From contig MSJI02000897.1 in assembly GCA_001931905.2 (NCBI GenBank), forward strand, positions 186,001 through 250,000: a stretch of 64,000 nt of DNA, in the 5' to 3' direction. Below are positions 22,722 through 33,891 of this stretch, piece after piece. Numbering within the stretch: the first letter of the stretch is position 1; each line of letters opens with the position of its first letter. This DNA is from Cladosporium sp. IMV 00045. Taxonomy: Eukaryota > Ascomycota > Dothideomycetes > Cladosporiales > Cladosporiaceae. The notes under the pieces were generated by a model. That model saw only the letters and a list, made by a program, of their open reading frames with translations. It was not told the DNA's origin and searched no databases. The translations under genes and the position numbers were made by a program.

Positions 22722-23411
22722 TTAGTAGGCGCCCGGTGGAGGGCCGTATGCCTCGTTCTGGATCACTTCGATCCAGTAGTTGTCGGGGTCTGAGAGGTAT
22801 GATCAGTTTCACGTCGCACGAACAAACAGCATTAGAGTAGTTGGACAGCAACATACCAAGCACGAAAGCAACATTCTTCATCCTGCCATCCGTCAACTTC
22901 TTCTTCCACTGCACGCCCTTCTCCTCGAACCTCTTGCACGCCGCCTCAAGGTTGTCAACGGATACGCAAATGTGGCCGAAGCCCTGCGGCTCCGTGTTGC
23001 CATTGTGGTAAACCTGGCCCTCCTCCTTCTCAGTTCCATAGTTCCAAGTCAGCTCGAGCAGACCCTCGCGGTCGGCGACGGGGTTGACGCCGTTGGCGCT
23101 CTGCTCCGGGGCGGGAGCGCCGTAGCCGAGGAAGTAGAGGTTGAACTGGGCGTCTTTGTTCTCCGAGACGCGCTTGAGGTTCATGCCCATGACGTCCTCG
23201 TAGAATTTCACCGAGACGTCCTTGTCCTTCACGCGGATCATGGTGTGGTTCATGCGGTAGGTGCCGACGTCGGTGGTGGTCACGTTCTCCGTCTCGCTCA
23301 CGGGGTTCTGCGCAATGATCTCCACCCAGTACTCGTCCGGGTCGAGCGCGAAGGCGATGCTGCGCATGCGCCCGTCCTCGAGCTTCTTCTGGAACTTGTA
23401 GCCGGCGTCGC
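22630..23411. repeat. Direct duplicate block, GLO1 copy A (partner about 26090-26870)
   Basis: Same orientation as the partner about 3.5 kb away. The shared protein part differs at two residues, but the intron is strongly diverged. The last 97 bp before the gap (23315-23411) are identical to 26774-26870. Confidence 0.85.
22722..23411 (-). CDS. GLO1: Lactoylglutathione lyase (glyoxalase I), copy A, 5' part lost at the assembly gap
   Basis: Only the C-terminal domain plus a little of the first is present: exon 23411-22857 (open at the gap) and last exon 22789-22722, separated by a 67-bp intron (GTATGT...CTCAG). It encodes the end of glyoxalase domain 1 (SIAFALDPDEYWVEIIAQNP) and all of domain 2 (RMNHTMIRVKD through DPDNYWIEVIQNEAYG). 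It differs from the intact copy at two residues in the shared part (ETEN/ETES and YFLG/YFFG). The truncation is caused by the run of N, not by a mutation, so the gene is probably whole in the organism. Confidence 0.9.
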
Positions 23412-23431
23412 NNNNNNNNNNNNNNNNNNNN
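23412..23431. other. Assembly gap, 20 N
   Basis: Fixed-length run of N. The left contig ends within GLO1, and the right contig begins in DNA homologous to the reverse complement of about 12640. True distance and order are unknown. Confidence 0.98.
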
Positions 23432-24292
23432 TTTGTCGCTGGCTTGAATGAATATATATGATACCCTGCTGTTTACCTCTCAATCTATCCTTCTTCTTCG
23501 ACGAGCATGTCTTCACAAAACACAGAGATCTCTAGCAACCGACGTTTCACGGCAGATGTGTTTCTCGTCTATGCTCGAGAGTAATACCAGCACACAATGG
23601 AATGATCTCGCCGCTCAATCCCATGACAGCTAAGTATTCTCACAATCACCATCGGCGCGAGCCGATCTTATGAGGATAAGCTGTCTTGATATCGATGCGA
23701 GGTCTGTTTGCTTACTTAACAACATGCGAACAAGCGATAGCGCCATCACAGAAGTGAAGACAAGCCTGCCGCTTCCGGCTCGGCAATGACATCTTGTTTC
23801 TCGGCGATTTTTATGCATGATCATTTTGCGTTGCCACTTGTGAATCTCTGGTCTCGAAACACAGGCTTGAAGTCGCTAGTACGATATGCAGAACCATCGT
23901 TTCACCCCTCTAGCAGCTCATGGAATCACTCTGATCGAGTGCGAAGAAGATGTCTTATTACAAAGTCACGTTATCTGTAATAGCCTTTTCCAATGCTCGA
24001 GCACAAGCAATTGTGGAGCACGCGATTTTTCTTATCTAGGCGAATCCGAACTTCAGACGAGCTCACGAGCCTTTCGAGATCACTGCTAGTGACCGACTTC
24101 ACTACTAATTGAGTTTAACCTCACTTCCTAGCCACCGCGAGCACAGATGAGCGACGATATGGCGGGTTTGTAGGGTTTCTATATCTTCTTGAAGATCAAG
24201 GTAGGTATCATTGCTGTTTCTTTGCTGTGCTTTCATCTGTTGGTTTTTTGTCCTTGGAGACGTCGTTTTGGTTTTGGGTAATAGCTACAGAA
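23432..24292. other. Upstream region of NUP copy B
   Basis: Homologous to 11756-12645 in reverse orientation, with patchy conservation and no coding sequence. Confidence 0.6.
23652..23680 (+). promoter_or_regulatory. UaY-type TCGG-N6-CCGA site with adjacent GATA site (NUP copy B)
   Basis: TCGG at 23652-23655 and CCGA at 23662-23665, with GATAAG at 23675-23680, 9 bp beyond the dyad. Arrangement, spacing and the 16-base core match copy A, although flanking DNA has diverged. The site is about 630 bp upstream of the start codon. Confidence 0.6.
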
Positions 24293-25528
24293 ATGATGCT
24301 CTCAATACTCCCAGCCGTACTGGGCCTCGCCTCTGCGGCCACCGCAGCTCTGGTCCCAGCATCCCAATATCAAGAGCGAGCCCACGAAGATGTGATCAAG
24401 CCCAAAGTCTTCATCATCTCACTCTTCACGCCTGAAGCAGAGATCTGGCACGGCATCCCGGAGTTCGACCTTCTCGCCGTGAACATCACAGTCCCCGGTT
24501 TCAGCGCCCAATTCCCTCACGCGCACTGCACAGCCGACGGCGAAATCTGCCAACTCATCACCAGCATGGGCGAGATCAACGCGGCCATCACCGTCTCCTC
24601 CCTCCTGCACAGCCCGCGCTTCGACCTGACGACCACCTACTTCCTGACCGCAGGCATCGCCGGCGTCAGTCCCGAAGTCAGCACCATAGGCAGCGTCCAC
24701 TTCGCCCGCTACGCCATCCAAGTCGCCCTGCAGCACGAGTTCGACCCCCGCGACCTGCCCGCCAACTTCTCCACGGGCTACATCCCCATCGGCAGCTCTT
24801 CGCCTTCCGAGTACCCGAAATCCATCTACGGCACCGAAGTCTTCGAAATCAACGCGAACTTGCAGCGCCTCGCCGCCAACTTCGCCCGCAACGCCTCCCT
24901 GAACGATAGCGCGCAGGCCGTCTCCTACCGCGCCAACTACATCTCCGACCTCTACGCGCCCGCCCGCAAGACCCCCTCGGTCAAGGAATGCGACGTCGCC
25001 ACCTCAGACGTGTACTACTCCGGCCGCCTCCTCGGCGAAGCTTTCTCCAACTACACCTCCCTCGCCACCAACGGCACGGGCGTCTACTGCACCTCAGCGC
25101 AGGAAGACAACGCCGTGCTGGAAGCTCTGCTGCGCGGCGCGGGTTCGAAGAAGGTAGATTTCAACCGCATCATGGTCATGCGCACGGGCAGCAATTTCGA
25201 CCGACCTTTCCTGGGAGGCGCCGCGACGACCAACCTGCTCTGGGCGAATCAGGGAGGTTTCGAGCCCGCCGTGCAGAATATTTACCGCGCGGGCGTGAGG
25301 GTTGTTGAGGGCATTTTGGAGGGGTGGAATGCGACGTTTGAGAGGGGTGTTAATGCGAGTAATTATATTGGAGAGTGAGTTGCATGTTTGTGTTTTGTTG
25401 GCTTTGGGGCATTCGCTGACACTGTATTTTCTAGTATCTACGGCACCATTGGTGGCAAACCTGATTTTGGCCCGTATGTTGATGGTGGTGGACCGCAGGA
25501 GTCTGCGGATATCTATGCGAGGAGATAA
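24293..25528 (+). CDS. Purine nucleoside permease family protein (NUP), copy B
   Basis: Exons 24293-25374 and 25435-25528 (60-bp intron, GTGAGT...CTAG), 391 residues if the first of two adjacent ATGs is used; the second (24296) matches the start of copy A. The protein is collinear with copy A over its whole length, with 11 substitutions, mostly conservative (for example SNYISDLYSPARE to ANYISDLYAPARK). The signal-like N-terminus, the NUP core and the last exon (YGTIGGKPDFGPYVDGGGP) are all intact, so both copies look functional. Its 3' neighbour is GLO1, unlike copy A, whose neighbours are BTB relics. Confidence 0.85.
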
Positions 25529-26180
25529 GCTCGTCGCAGCGTGAGAGAATGGCAAACGAAGCGGTCACATGGTTGTCAAAACGTCTTATCTCGAAAGCCA
25601 GGAAGGCCTCAAATCCCATTGATTTTGGCGGCTTTTGTCGAAGCCCAAGTGATCGTGGTCGGCCAACGCTGCCGACGAAACCGCTTCGATGGAAGGACAC
25701 GAGTCTGATGCGAAGACAAAGACATCGGCAAATGATGAAAAAAGTTCGAATGGAAGACTGGCTTCTGCTTGGAAAAGTCACGAGCGACTGCAGATCAGGC
25801 TTTCTTGTAGATAATGTGGTATGATTGGTTAATGAGTACTCAGCATTGATTGAGAATGATAGTGTGATTTAACGTCTGTGAGTGATTCTCCATATCAGAA
25901 ACAAACCCGACGTGTGCAGCACTTGCGACAAATGGCTTGTATTCGTAATGACGTGATCAGTTATTTTTATTTAGGGATCCGAGGTTCTTATGTTATAAGG
26001 CGTTTTTGTTTGTCGTGAAGACAACTCGACAGTGCCTGCACTTCAATGCGATTGCAACGTGGAGATGATATTGTCCGCTAGAGTTTGACGTGATATATAC
26101 AGGGCCTAGGAATTGTTTTTCGTTACGCCCAAAGTGTGTTCTTATGCCGTCGATATTCGTTAGTAAGCATCTGATGCTGA
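25529..26180. other. Intergenic between convergent NUP copy B and GLO1
   Basis: No gene. The flanks resemble the NUP 3' side and the GLO1 3' side of contig 1, which are 12 kb apart there. Confidence 0.5.
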
Positions 26181-27312
26181 TTAGTAGGCGCCGGGCGGAG
26201 GGCCGTATGCTTCGTTCTGGATCACTTCGATCCAGTAGTTGTCAGGGTCTAAAATAGATGGTCAGCTTTCTATCAATAAAACAGGCAGCATTCGAGTAGC
26301 TGAACAGCAACATACCAAGCACAAAAGCAACGTTCTTCATCCTGCCGTCCGTCAACTTCTTCTTCCACTGCACGCCCTTCTCCTCGAACCTCTTGCACGC
26401 CGCCTCGAGGTTGTCGACGGACACGCAGATGTGGCCGAAGCCCTGCGGCTCCGTGTTGCCATTGTGGTAAACCTGGCCCTCCTCCTTCTCCGTGCCGTAG
26501 TTCCAAGTCAGCTCGAGCAGACCCTCGCGGTCGGCGACGGGGTTGACGCCGTTGGCGCTCTGCTCCGGAGCGGGCGCGCCGTAGCCGAAGAAGTAGAGGT
26601 TGAACTGGGCGTCTTTGTTCTCCGACACGCGCTTGAGGTTCATGCCCATGACGTCCTCGTAGAATTTCACCGAGACGTCCTTGTCCTTCACGCGGATCAT
26701 GGTGTGGTTCATGCGGTAGGTGCCGACGTCGGTGGTGGTCACGCTCTCCGTCTCGCTCACGGGGTTCTGCGCGATGATCTCCACCCAGTACTCGTCCGGG
26801 TCGAGCGCGAAGGCGATGCTGCGCATGCGCCCGTCCTCGAGCTTCTTCTGGAACTTGTAGCCGGCGTCGCCGATGCGCTTGCACGCGGCCTGGATGTTGT
26901 CGACGCTGATGCACACGTGGCCGAAGCCCTTGCCGGGCTCCTTGTTGCCGTTGGCGACCTTGTAGTTGGGGTCGTCTTCGGTGCCGTAGTTGTGCGTGAG
27001 CTCGATGATGCCCTCGCGGTCGCTCCAGTGCTTGCCGTGCGAGGCGGCCTTGGGCGAGTTGTAGGCCAGGAAGTACAGGTCGAACTTGTTGTCGGGGAAT
27101 TTCTTCTGCTCGACGATGGACATGCCCAGGTGCTCGTAGAATTTGACGCTGGCCTTGGGGTCTTTGACCCGCAGCATGGAGTGGTTGAACTTGTACTTGG
27201 AGGTGTCGGTCATTGTGGCGGTTGAGGTTGTTGCTAGACCTCGCGGTTTGGAAATTTGTGCGGTGAGGTTGGTCAGACGCTGTGCTCCTGTGGATGCAAT
27301 GCGATTGTACAT
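26181..27312 (-). CDS. GLO1: Lactoylglutathione lyase (glyoxalase I), two-domain form, complete
   Basis: Exon 27312-26316 and last exon 26248-26181 (67-bp intron, GTATG...TTAG), 354 residues. It converts the methylglyoxal-glutathione hemithioacetal to S-lactoylglutathione. Two tandem glyoxalase domains are visible, as in yeast Glo1: domain 1 from KFNHSMLRVKD (His44) through IIELTHNYG (Glu104/His106 region), GFGHVCISVDN (His132) and YWVEII (Glu178), and domain 2 from MNHTMIRVKD (His203) through LLELTWNYG, GFGHICVSVDN and YWIEVI. The first 33 residues are basic and Ser/Thr-rich (MYNRIASTGAQRLTNLTAQI...), like a mitochondrial presequence. Met34 would give a cytosolic form, so dual targeting is possible. 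Divergent from the NMN adenylyltransferase gene. Confidence 0.93.
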
Positions 27313-28222
27313 GGAGTTTTGCTGCTACTTGATGGTGCTGCGACCAGGTGGAATAAATACAAGAGGCATTGGGCGTATTTCGGCCACGCGATTCTCATGC
27401 ATCGTTTGGCCACTTCATCAATGACGCAAAGGCGGGGCGAGTGAAGGCGGCGTGGTACGGAAGTACATGCAGGTGTTCATGCATCTTTGTATATGCATGG
27501 CGATATGTATTATAGTCCCAGAGATATGGAAGAAAGTCCACGATATACAGAGATGAGACAGGTGAAGCAATATCAAGGAAAGCGTCTTTCATTCAGTATG
27601 TACCACCACCATGATGGCTGGAGCTCTTCCCTTGACCACGTGACCAATCCTTTCTTTATCTCACAATCTCTGTGCCGCCTGGCCCGCCCCGCCATGATCT
27701 CTAAGCAACAAGCCAGAGCCCACCACCAGCGAGCCGCGGCGGACTACTCAACACAGCAAACCTAAGATTGCGCTGTGCTCTTCCCATTCTCAAGTAGTCC
27801 CTGACTCCGCCCGCTCGCATCCAAAAGCAACTTTCGTCCGTGACCTGCAGCGAGGCTTGACTGGTAATATCCGGCGACTGCTTACATTTCACCTTCCTCG
27901 GCACTTCAATATCAATCACTCTGACTCTGCTTCTCGCCATTGACAGCCCCTCCCGACTCCCAGTCACCTCAAATCCGCGACGGCTCTCTTCACCATCGCC
28001 AAGCTGCTGCCTTTCCGCCCGACACCGGCGCTCGCTGCTGCACGCCTCGTGCAGCCTTGTCGAACCTCACGTACACTATTGTCCAGGCGGCTGCCTATCA
28101 GGAACTGCTTGTCTGCGTCACTCGCGACACAACGACACTTTTCTGCCCTCCCCCACCCTGACAAGCCGGTCCTTCGAAACCTTCTACCTCTAAACCCACC
28201 ACCCAAACCTCAAACAGCGACA
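27313..28222. other. Divergent promoter region, GLO1 / NMN adenylyltransferase
   Basis: No gene seen. The 3' third is C-rich leader sequence. The frame upstream of the adenylyltransferase ATG is open but shows no conserved sequence. Confidence 0.5.
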
Positions 28223-29126
28223 ATGTCCGACGACGTGCGCGGCGACATGACCATGGACGAGTACGAGTTCCCGACCAGCCGGCTCAGGCGCAGAATCGAA
28301 GACAGCGAGCGCACTCCCCTGGTCCTCATCGCCTGCGGTTCTTTCTCGCCCATCACTTTCCTCCACTTGCGCATGTTCGAGATGGCCGCCGACTACGCCC
28401 GCTTCAACTCCAATTTCGAAGTCGTGGGCGCGTACGTGTCTTGCGTCGGTGACGCATACAAGAAGACGGGCCTGGTCAAGGCGGAGCACAGGATAAACAT
28501 GTGCTCGTCGGCCATCAGTCAGAGCAGTTGGATCTCGGTCGATCCGTGGGAGGCGCTGCACGGCGAATACTTGGAGACCGCAAAGGTGCTCGATCACTTC
28601 GAGCACGAGATCAACGGCGTTCTTGACGGTGTGGAGACGCCCGTCGGAAGAAAGAAGTGCAGAATCGCTTTGTTGGCGGGCGCCGATCTGATTCAAACGA
28701 TGAGCACGCCTGGTGTGTGGGCGCCCAAGGATATCGACTACATTCTGAGGAACTTTGGTGCATTTATCGTTGAGGTGAGATAAAATTCATGATGCCACGT
28801 GACCACCCCTTCCATGCTAACAAATCCCACAGCGCATGGGCACCGACATCGACGAAGCCCTTTCCACCCTGCAGCCATGGAAAGACAACATCTGGGTGAT
28901 CCAACAGCTCGTGCAAAACGACATCTCATCAACGAAGATCCGCCTCTTCCGCCGCAGAGACATGTCCATCCGCTACCTGGTCCCTGAACCCGTCGTGCAA
29001 TACATCGAAGCCAATAATCTGTACGACGACGACGGCACTGCAAGTACCGGCGGCAAGGACAGTGGCAAAAAGGCCGGCGAGAGCAAGGGTATTGCCGCAC
29101 CTGCGAGGGCTAATGACTTGGCGTAG
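28223..29126 (+). CDS. NMA1: Nicotinamide/nicotinate mononucleotide adenylyltransferase
   Basis: Exons 28223-28774 and 28833-29126 (58-bp intron, GTGAGA...CACAG), 281 residues. It makes NAD (or deamido-NAD) from (N)MN and ATP, the last step shared by de novo and salvage NAD synthesis. The nucleotidyltransferase motif GSFSPITFLH (39-48, G-x-F-x-P-x-T-x-x-H) and the second ATP motif ISSTKIR (215-221) are intact, as are GAYVSCVGDAYKKTGLV and the ligand loop WEALHGEYLETAKVLDHFE. The ATG at 28223 was chosen over in-frame non-ATG codons upstream because it sits before the charged N-terminal tail typical of fungal Nma proteins. The C-terminus has a Lys/Gly-rich tail (GGKDSGKKAGESKG). Confidence 0.93.
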
Positions 29127-29735
29127 AGCCGGGCGATGAGCTGTACTCCCTACTAGTGCTCTCTGCGGGATGATTTATGATGAGACGATGGGCTGGCAAT
29201 ATGAGCGGGCGAACTGGCGTTTATTTTCCTTTCTTGCACTGGAGTTTTGGAGGCGGGGCAAGACCCGTGACGCGAAGAGTCCCCTACCGCGCGCGTGTAT
29301 TATAGAGTGTCGAAGTACTCATAAATACTTACACTCTATCGACTGAAGACTGTTCGAGGTAAATTGTACTTCCGCTGCGTGACCATTGATAGATATTTGG
29401 TTCGGGAGTCATGAGGTGATGTGGAGATAAGCTCGCAATGCCCACGTGCCTACCTTATTCTTCCTACATGCCATTTAGATCCGCGTGCATGATGTGTTGA
29501 AAGACAGTCATATGATCGGATTAGTGCATAGAAGCCAGTTCTGGGTACTACCACTGGTCGTTGGAGCGATACGCCCGAAAGGTCTCGAGAGAAGGTTGAT
29601 CACAACTTCGCACATGTCGCCGGGCCAGTATCGTCGAGCATACTATGTCAGCAAGACGCTAGACGAAAAGTGCTCTTTGTTGAGGCAGTTTTGCCGAATA
29701 CTTAGAAAAGTTCAACCAAGTCAACACCAACGACA
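29127..29735. other. Intergenic, convergent NMA1 and F-box gene
   Basis: No coding sequence supported. The open plus-strand frame entering the F-box gene is a shadow. Confidence 0.5.
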
Positions 29736-30501
29736 TCAACTCCGATCACCACAAGCCCCATCGCCACCCACCCCCTCCCAAAACCTATGCAGACCACTGA
29801 CCTTCTCTCCCCTCGGCCACCCTTCACGATTAACCACCCCACCCCTCTCCTCACCACCACCCACCCTCAACCTCCTACTAAACCTCCAAACCAGCACCCC
29901 AACCGCCACCCCTTCCCTCCTCCTCCCAATCTCATCCGCCATCCTCTGCACCCCCGCCCTCAACCCCTCCTTCAACCTCTCCCTCTCCCACATCCTTCGC
30001 CTCCCCACCAGCGGCCCAGCAACCCCCGCGCCCCAAACGAACTCACCACTCCTGCGATCGAGTTTGCCACATTCGGGGGGCAGGATATTCGCTTCGACCG
30101 GCGACGACGGTTCCGGCCGCTGCTGCAGCGCGCGGCTGAGGCGGTTTCGCACAGCGACCAGTGCAGCCGCCGGGCGAGAACGTGCGTTCGCGTCAAGTGG
30201 ATTGCCGCCGTGGGCGGCTGGAGGGCGCGAAGCGGCGGTCGCGCGGCTAGGAGGCGCTCGAGGCGGGTGTGCGAGCTTTTCAGCCGCAGGGCGTGGAGGA
30301 GGGGGTCGAGGGAGAGGATGCGCAGATGGTGGCAGGTCTGATCATGGGAGTTGAAGACATGTTTGGTCAGTAAAACGGTGATGGTGAGGTTCATGTTCTC
30401 TTTGCACGGCCTACTCGGGAGGTTGCCAGGAGCTCGGGCACGTCCACAAAGGATAGGATTCGCAGTAGGAGTTCCGCGGGGAGGACGAGGAGGTTCGACA
30501 T
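29736..30501 (-). pseudogene. F-box protein gene with a single frameshift
   Basis: Exon 1 is 30501-30415 and exon 2 runs from 30337 to a stop at 29736 (77-bp intron, donor GTAGGC, acceptor ATCAG). It encodes MSNLLVLPAELLLRILSFVD then VPELLATSRTCHHLRILSLD, PLLHALRL and THVLARRLH, a clear F-box followed by the fungal helical extension. F-box proteins recruit substrates to SCF ubiquitin ligases. Near 30158-30168 the frame changes: upstream codons end in RRLHW, while the expected continuation (LVAVRNRLSRALQQRPEPSS, EANILPPECGKL and onward about 130 residues) lies in the frame shifted by one missing base. Both sides are otherwise intact and collinear, so this is either a recent one-base loss or a sequencing error. 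Confidence 0.65.
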
Positions 30502-33500
30502 GATTTTTTTTTGTTTTAAACTACTAGTTCCGCCGTTTGTTACGGAAGTGGCGTAGACGGGAAGGTATTCTAAGGCCCGCCGTTGGGGTGTTCTAGCTTT
30601 GTGCCATGTGGGAAGGATTGTGGATCGCGGATTCGTGTGCTTGTCCAAGGTTGTAGTGAAGGTTGGAGTCGGTGAACGTCACTTGTATGGTCATTTCAGG
30701 GAAAGTATGTCGGTGGACCCGGGAAAGCCGCGCCAAAGTGGCTTTATTTCGACGACATACTTCTGCGGATCTCATCAGATAATGGCGACTCCGGCATCTG
30801 ACGCAAGCGCCGGCACAGACACGAGAGTTTGTTAAACAAAATAGAACGCTCGGACACATCTGCAGGACGTCTTGTGGTCGACTCACCGAGTTTCAAAGCG
30901 GTTTCAATATGGCTAAGTCGCGAGCGAGCGCTAAAAGAAAAGAATGCACTGGCCGCTCGAAAGACGACTGCCCTCCAGGCGAACAATTAGGCCAGAAACG
31001 CTACCGCCCAGGTGTGTGATATCCAAGACGCAACAGCAGATTACCGCAGGACGACCGGGCCTCGGAAACAACTGGACAGTAGCCTTGCTGCTAGGTACGA
31101 CAGTTCGAGCTTCTTCACTTCTAGCCTGCCAAGGAACAACACATTATGCGCCTACAACAACCGTACATATACTATACGTACGAGACAGACCAGCAATCGA
31201 CCGCCATGGGTCCTCGGCTTCCCTAGGTTGACCTAAACAACCAGGCGGCGGCCTTTATGCTGGATCAGCACAATATATGTATAGTAGACTGCTGCGTATA
31301 CACGTGCCAGCCACGGTACCTGCACGAAGAGACCGGCTGAACCAATCCACAAGCTCCGCCTTTGACGGGACTAGACTGCCTATGGCTGCATACGCCCATG
31401 CCAGCGCACCAATAAACCCCCGAGGATGGCTCCACCTTCTCGCACCTCTTTGCACTCAGCAGACTGGTGGTTGATGTGCGAACGGGCGGCCCTTGCTCCG
31501 TCGCCTGTGCCCCAGCGTCGCCTTACATTCACATGACCGAGCTCTGGTGCTGGGGACACACTTGCAGGAGGCAAATTTCGACGTCAGCTGGAGTGTAGCT
31601 GTCGACATCGCAAAACAAACGTCGTCGAGAGCAGACCCAAAACGCGTTTGTTTCCACTTCTCTTTCCGTCAGTACTAGCTGGGAGTATCGTACCTTCTCG
31701 GTCAGCGGTCCTCGCCGTGCAGAAAAGCCGCTTGGGGACGACTAATTGCAGCCTCCGCGCGCTTGCTGATGCTGCGCTCGTGCAGGCGACGTCAGAGTGC
31801 CCTCCTCCCAGGCTCCCTGAAACCACAATGCACCGCAATTTAGGCGGGTGAGTCTCAATGGCCGAGAATCCCATTGTTTGCCTCCAGAGGGGGCTTTAGG
31901 TGCAGCTCGACGTGCGCAGATTGGTTGGTCCCGGGCTCGTCTGGGTTGCTCAGGCAAAGTGCCGTGCATATATGTCATCGCGCTACAAATTTGAAGGTAT
32001 TTGGCGCAACTTCTTCGTTCAACCGCCGCCCGCACCAGCACACTGTGATACCTTCCAGAACAGCCTCCAACAGTCGAATCAGAACGGCTCAATGGAGGGG
32101 ACCGGTGAGCGGACAGGCGGACATCAGCGGTCATCAAAGCTAGAATGGGGCGTTTGCGGTATGTACTCGAGCTTCGAGGGCTGGGACGCTGACCCTCTCT
32201 CTCATTTGACCCGTACAGATAGGCTTTTCCAACCCACCACACCACGTCTGCCACGTCACAAGAGCGGAGAAGTGCTGCTCGAATCTAGCGCAGTCATGCT
32301 ATCGACATCTGAGAGGATCCTGCCGGAAGGGGCTTGCCCAGACTTGCGTCCCTTCCTCGGGCCTCTTCACATCCCCGTCAGTCTAACCCTTCGTGCATGC
32401 CATGCGGCCATTCCGCTGGTTCAGTTCGACCTCTCAACGGCGCACTGCATTAGTTACAGGCGGGTTACTGTCACATGAGCGTCGACGAGCGGTCAGTTCC
32501 ACGCGTGCCGTCTGCACAAGCATACTCCATTGCATCCCAGGCATGGATCCTCTCGGCCCTGTGGGGGTCTGACATGCCTGCTGCTGCTCCCATCGACGCG
32601 ATGACTGGCGGGCAAACTCTCTGAATTCTCATGTACACGGTCTTAGTGTCATCAGGCCACGGCAAGATCGTTCCGGTTGCTCTTTTCCCTCGTATGGCCT
32701 AGGAAGCTGGCTGTTATGACTCGGTAATGCGCAGGCCCGAACGATCGATCATTCAAGCGAAAGACATTAGGCTGTGGGATGACATCGGACGCACCTCGCC
32801 GTATGCTCGCACAAGTAGGATTCAACCAAGGGCGAGATCAACACGACGGTCCTGTCCATCACATGAAAGATATGTGCCTCAGGCCGAACGCGCTGGGCGG
32901 CTTGGATCAAAACACGGCCTGCAGACGAACCGGCCGAAGTCGGACATGTCAATGGCTCCCTAAGAAATTTTTCGAGGCACAGAACGAGACTCCGGGACGT
33001 GCCAATAGCAAAGACCGCATTGGGAGGCATCCTTGACCCGTGCATACACGTCAAAGGGCCCGCACGTGACTTGCGCTTCACTTCACCTCATCCCCGATAT
33101 ACCTCCACCGCCGGCACACCACCGAACTCAAGTCGGAAGGCTAACCTGGGGCTTGTGTGGAGCGAGGCAAAGAGGAGAAGGAGCAACAATCAGCACACAC
33201 AACGTGTGCACTAGCAAGAATAGGCGGAGACGCAGCCACGACGACGGTGATCTTGCCAGGGTTTGATATTCGAAGGGTGCAGGCTAGGCATGGCCGGCGA
33301 CGCTTGGGTGGCATTGCATCTGCCGTCGATGGTACTCTAGCTCGAACCGGAGACTACCGTCGACCTCCGTCGCGTCCTGTTGGCTCGATGCAAGCGAGGT
33401 ATCGGAAGGGGGGAGGACGGCGTGGAGCGACTCTTGCATGGATGGGATGCAGTTGAGTGTTGACGGATGTGCTGGCATGAAAGATGGAGGGTCGAGGGAA

Positions 33501-33891
33501 AAAGCATAAATACCGGGCGGATGGCCAGGAGGAACCGTCTTTCTTTCTCCAGACATCAGCATCAACTCCAGATCATTCAAGCCTCCCAGCGAGACTACTC
33601 TCCCTGCCTCTTCTTCACAATCGTATGTCCCTTTTCCTCGAGGAAGATACTCTACCTTCTTCGAAGACAAGCCCTTCTCCTGATCCATCCCAAGACCAAC
33701 CCCATCCTAGCAACATCGACATCCATCATAGACCACCTCAAAGCTAACCTCACTCCACCAGCAACCACATATCCCAATCACCCAAACCCACAAGTGACAG
33801 CACTCACCCATCCCCACAACCCACCAACCAACTCACCCAACCCAATCAACCAAACCCCCCTCTACTCCACACCCCAAACAACACCACAACC
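30502..33891. other. 3.4-kb gene-free region
   Basis: On both strands I see only short, unconserved open frames without fungal codon pattern, splice structure or recognisable domains. Base composition is ordinary (not AT-rich), so it is not a RIP-degraded repeat. A TATA-like CATAAATA at about 33505-33512 and a C/T-rich leader (33540-33890) probably belong to the next gene. The rest is unexplained. Confidence 0.5.

Noticed and set aside
26239..27225. Long plus-strand open frame (328 codons) opposite GLO1
   Set aside because: Leu/Val/Asp-rich shadow of the antisense GLO1 coding strand; the glyoxalase frame has conserved motifs and a proper intron.
29485..30354. 289-codon plus-strand frame rich in Pro, Ser and Gly
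   Set aside because: It is antisense to the F-box gene and consists of low-complexity shadow sequence with no domain.
31742..32254. 170-codon minus-strand frame in the gene desert
   Set aside because: No domain, no fungal codon pattern and no supporting splice context.
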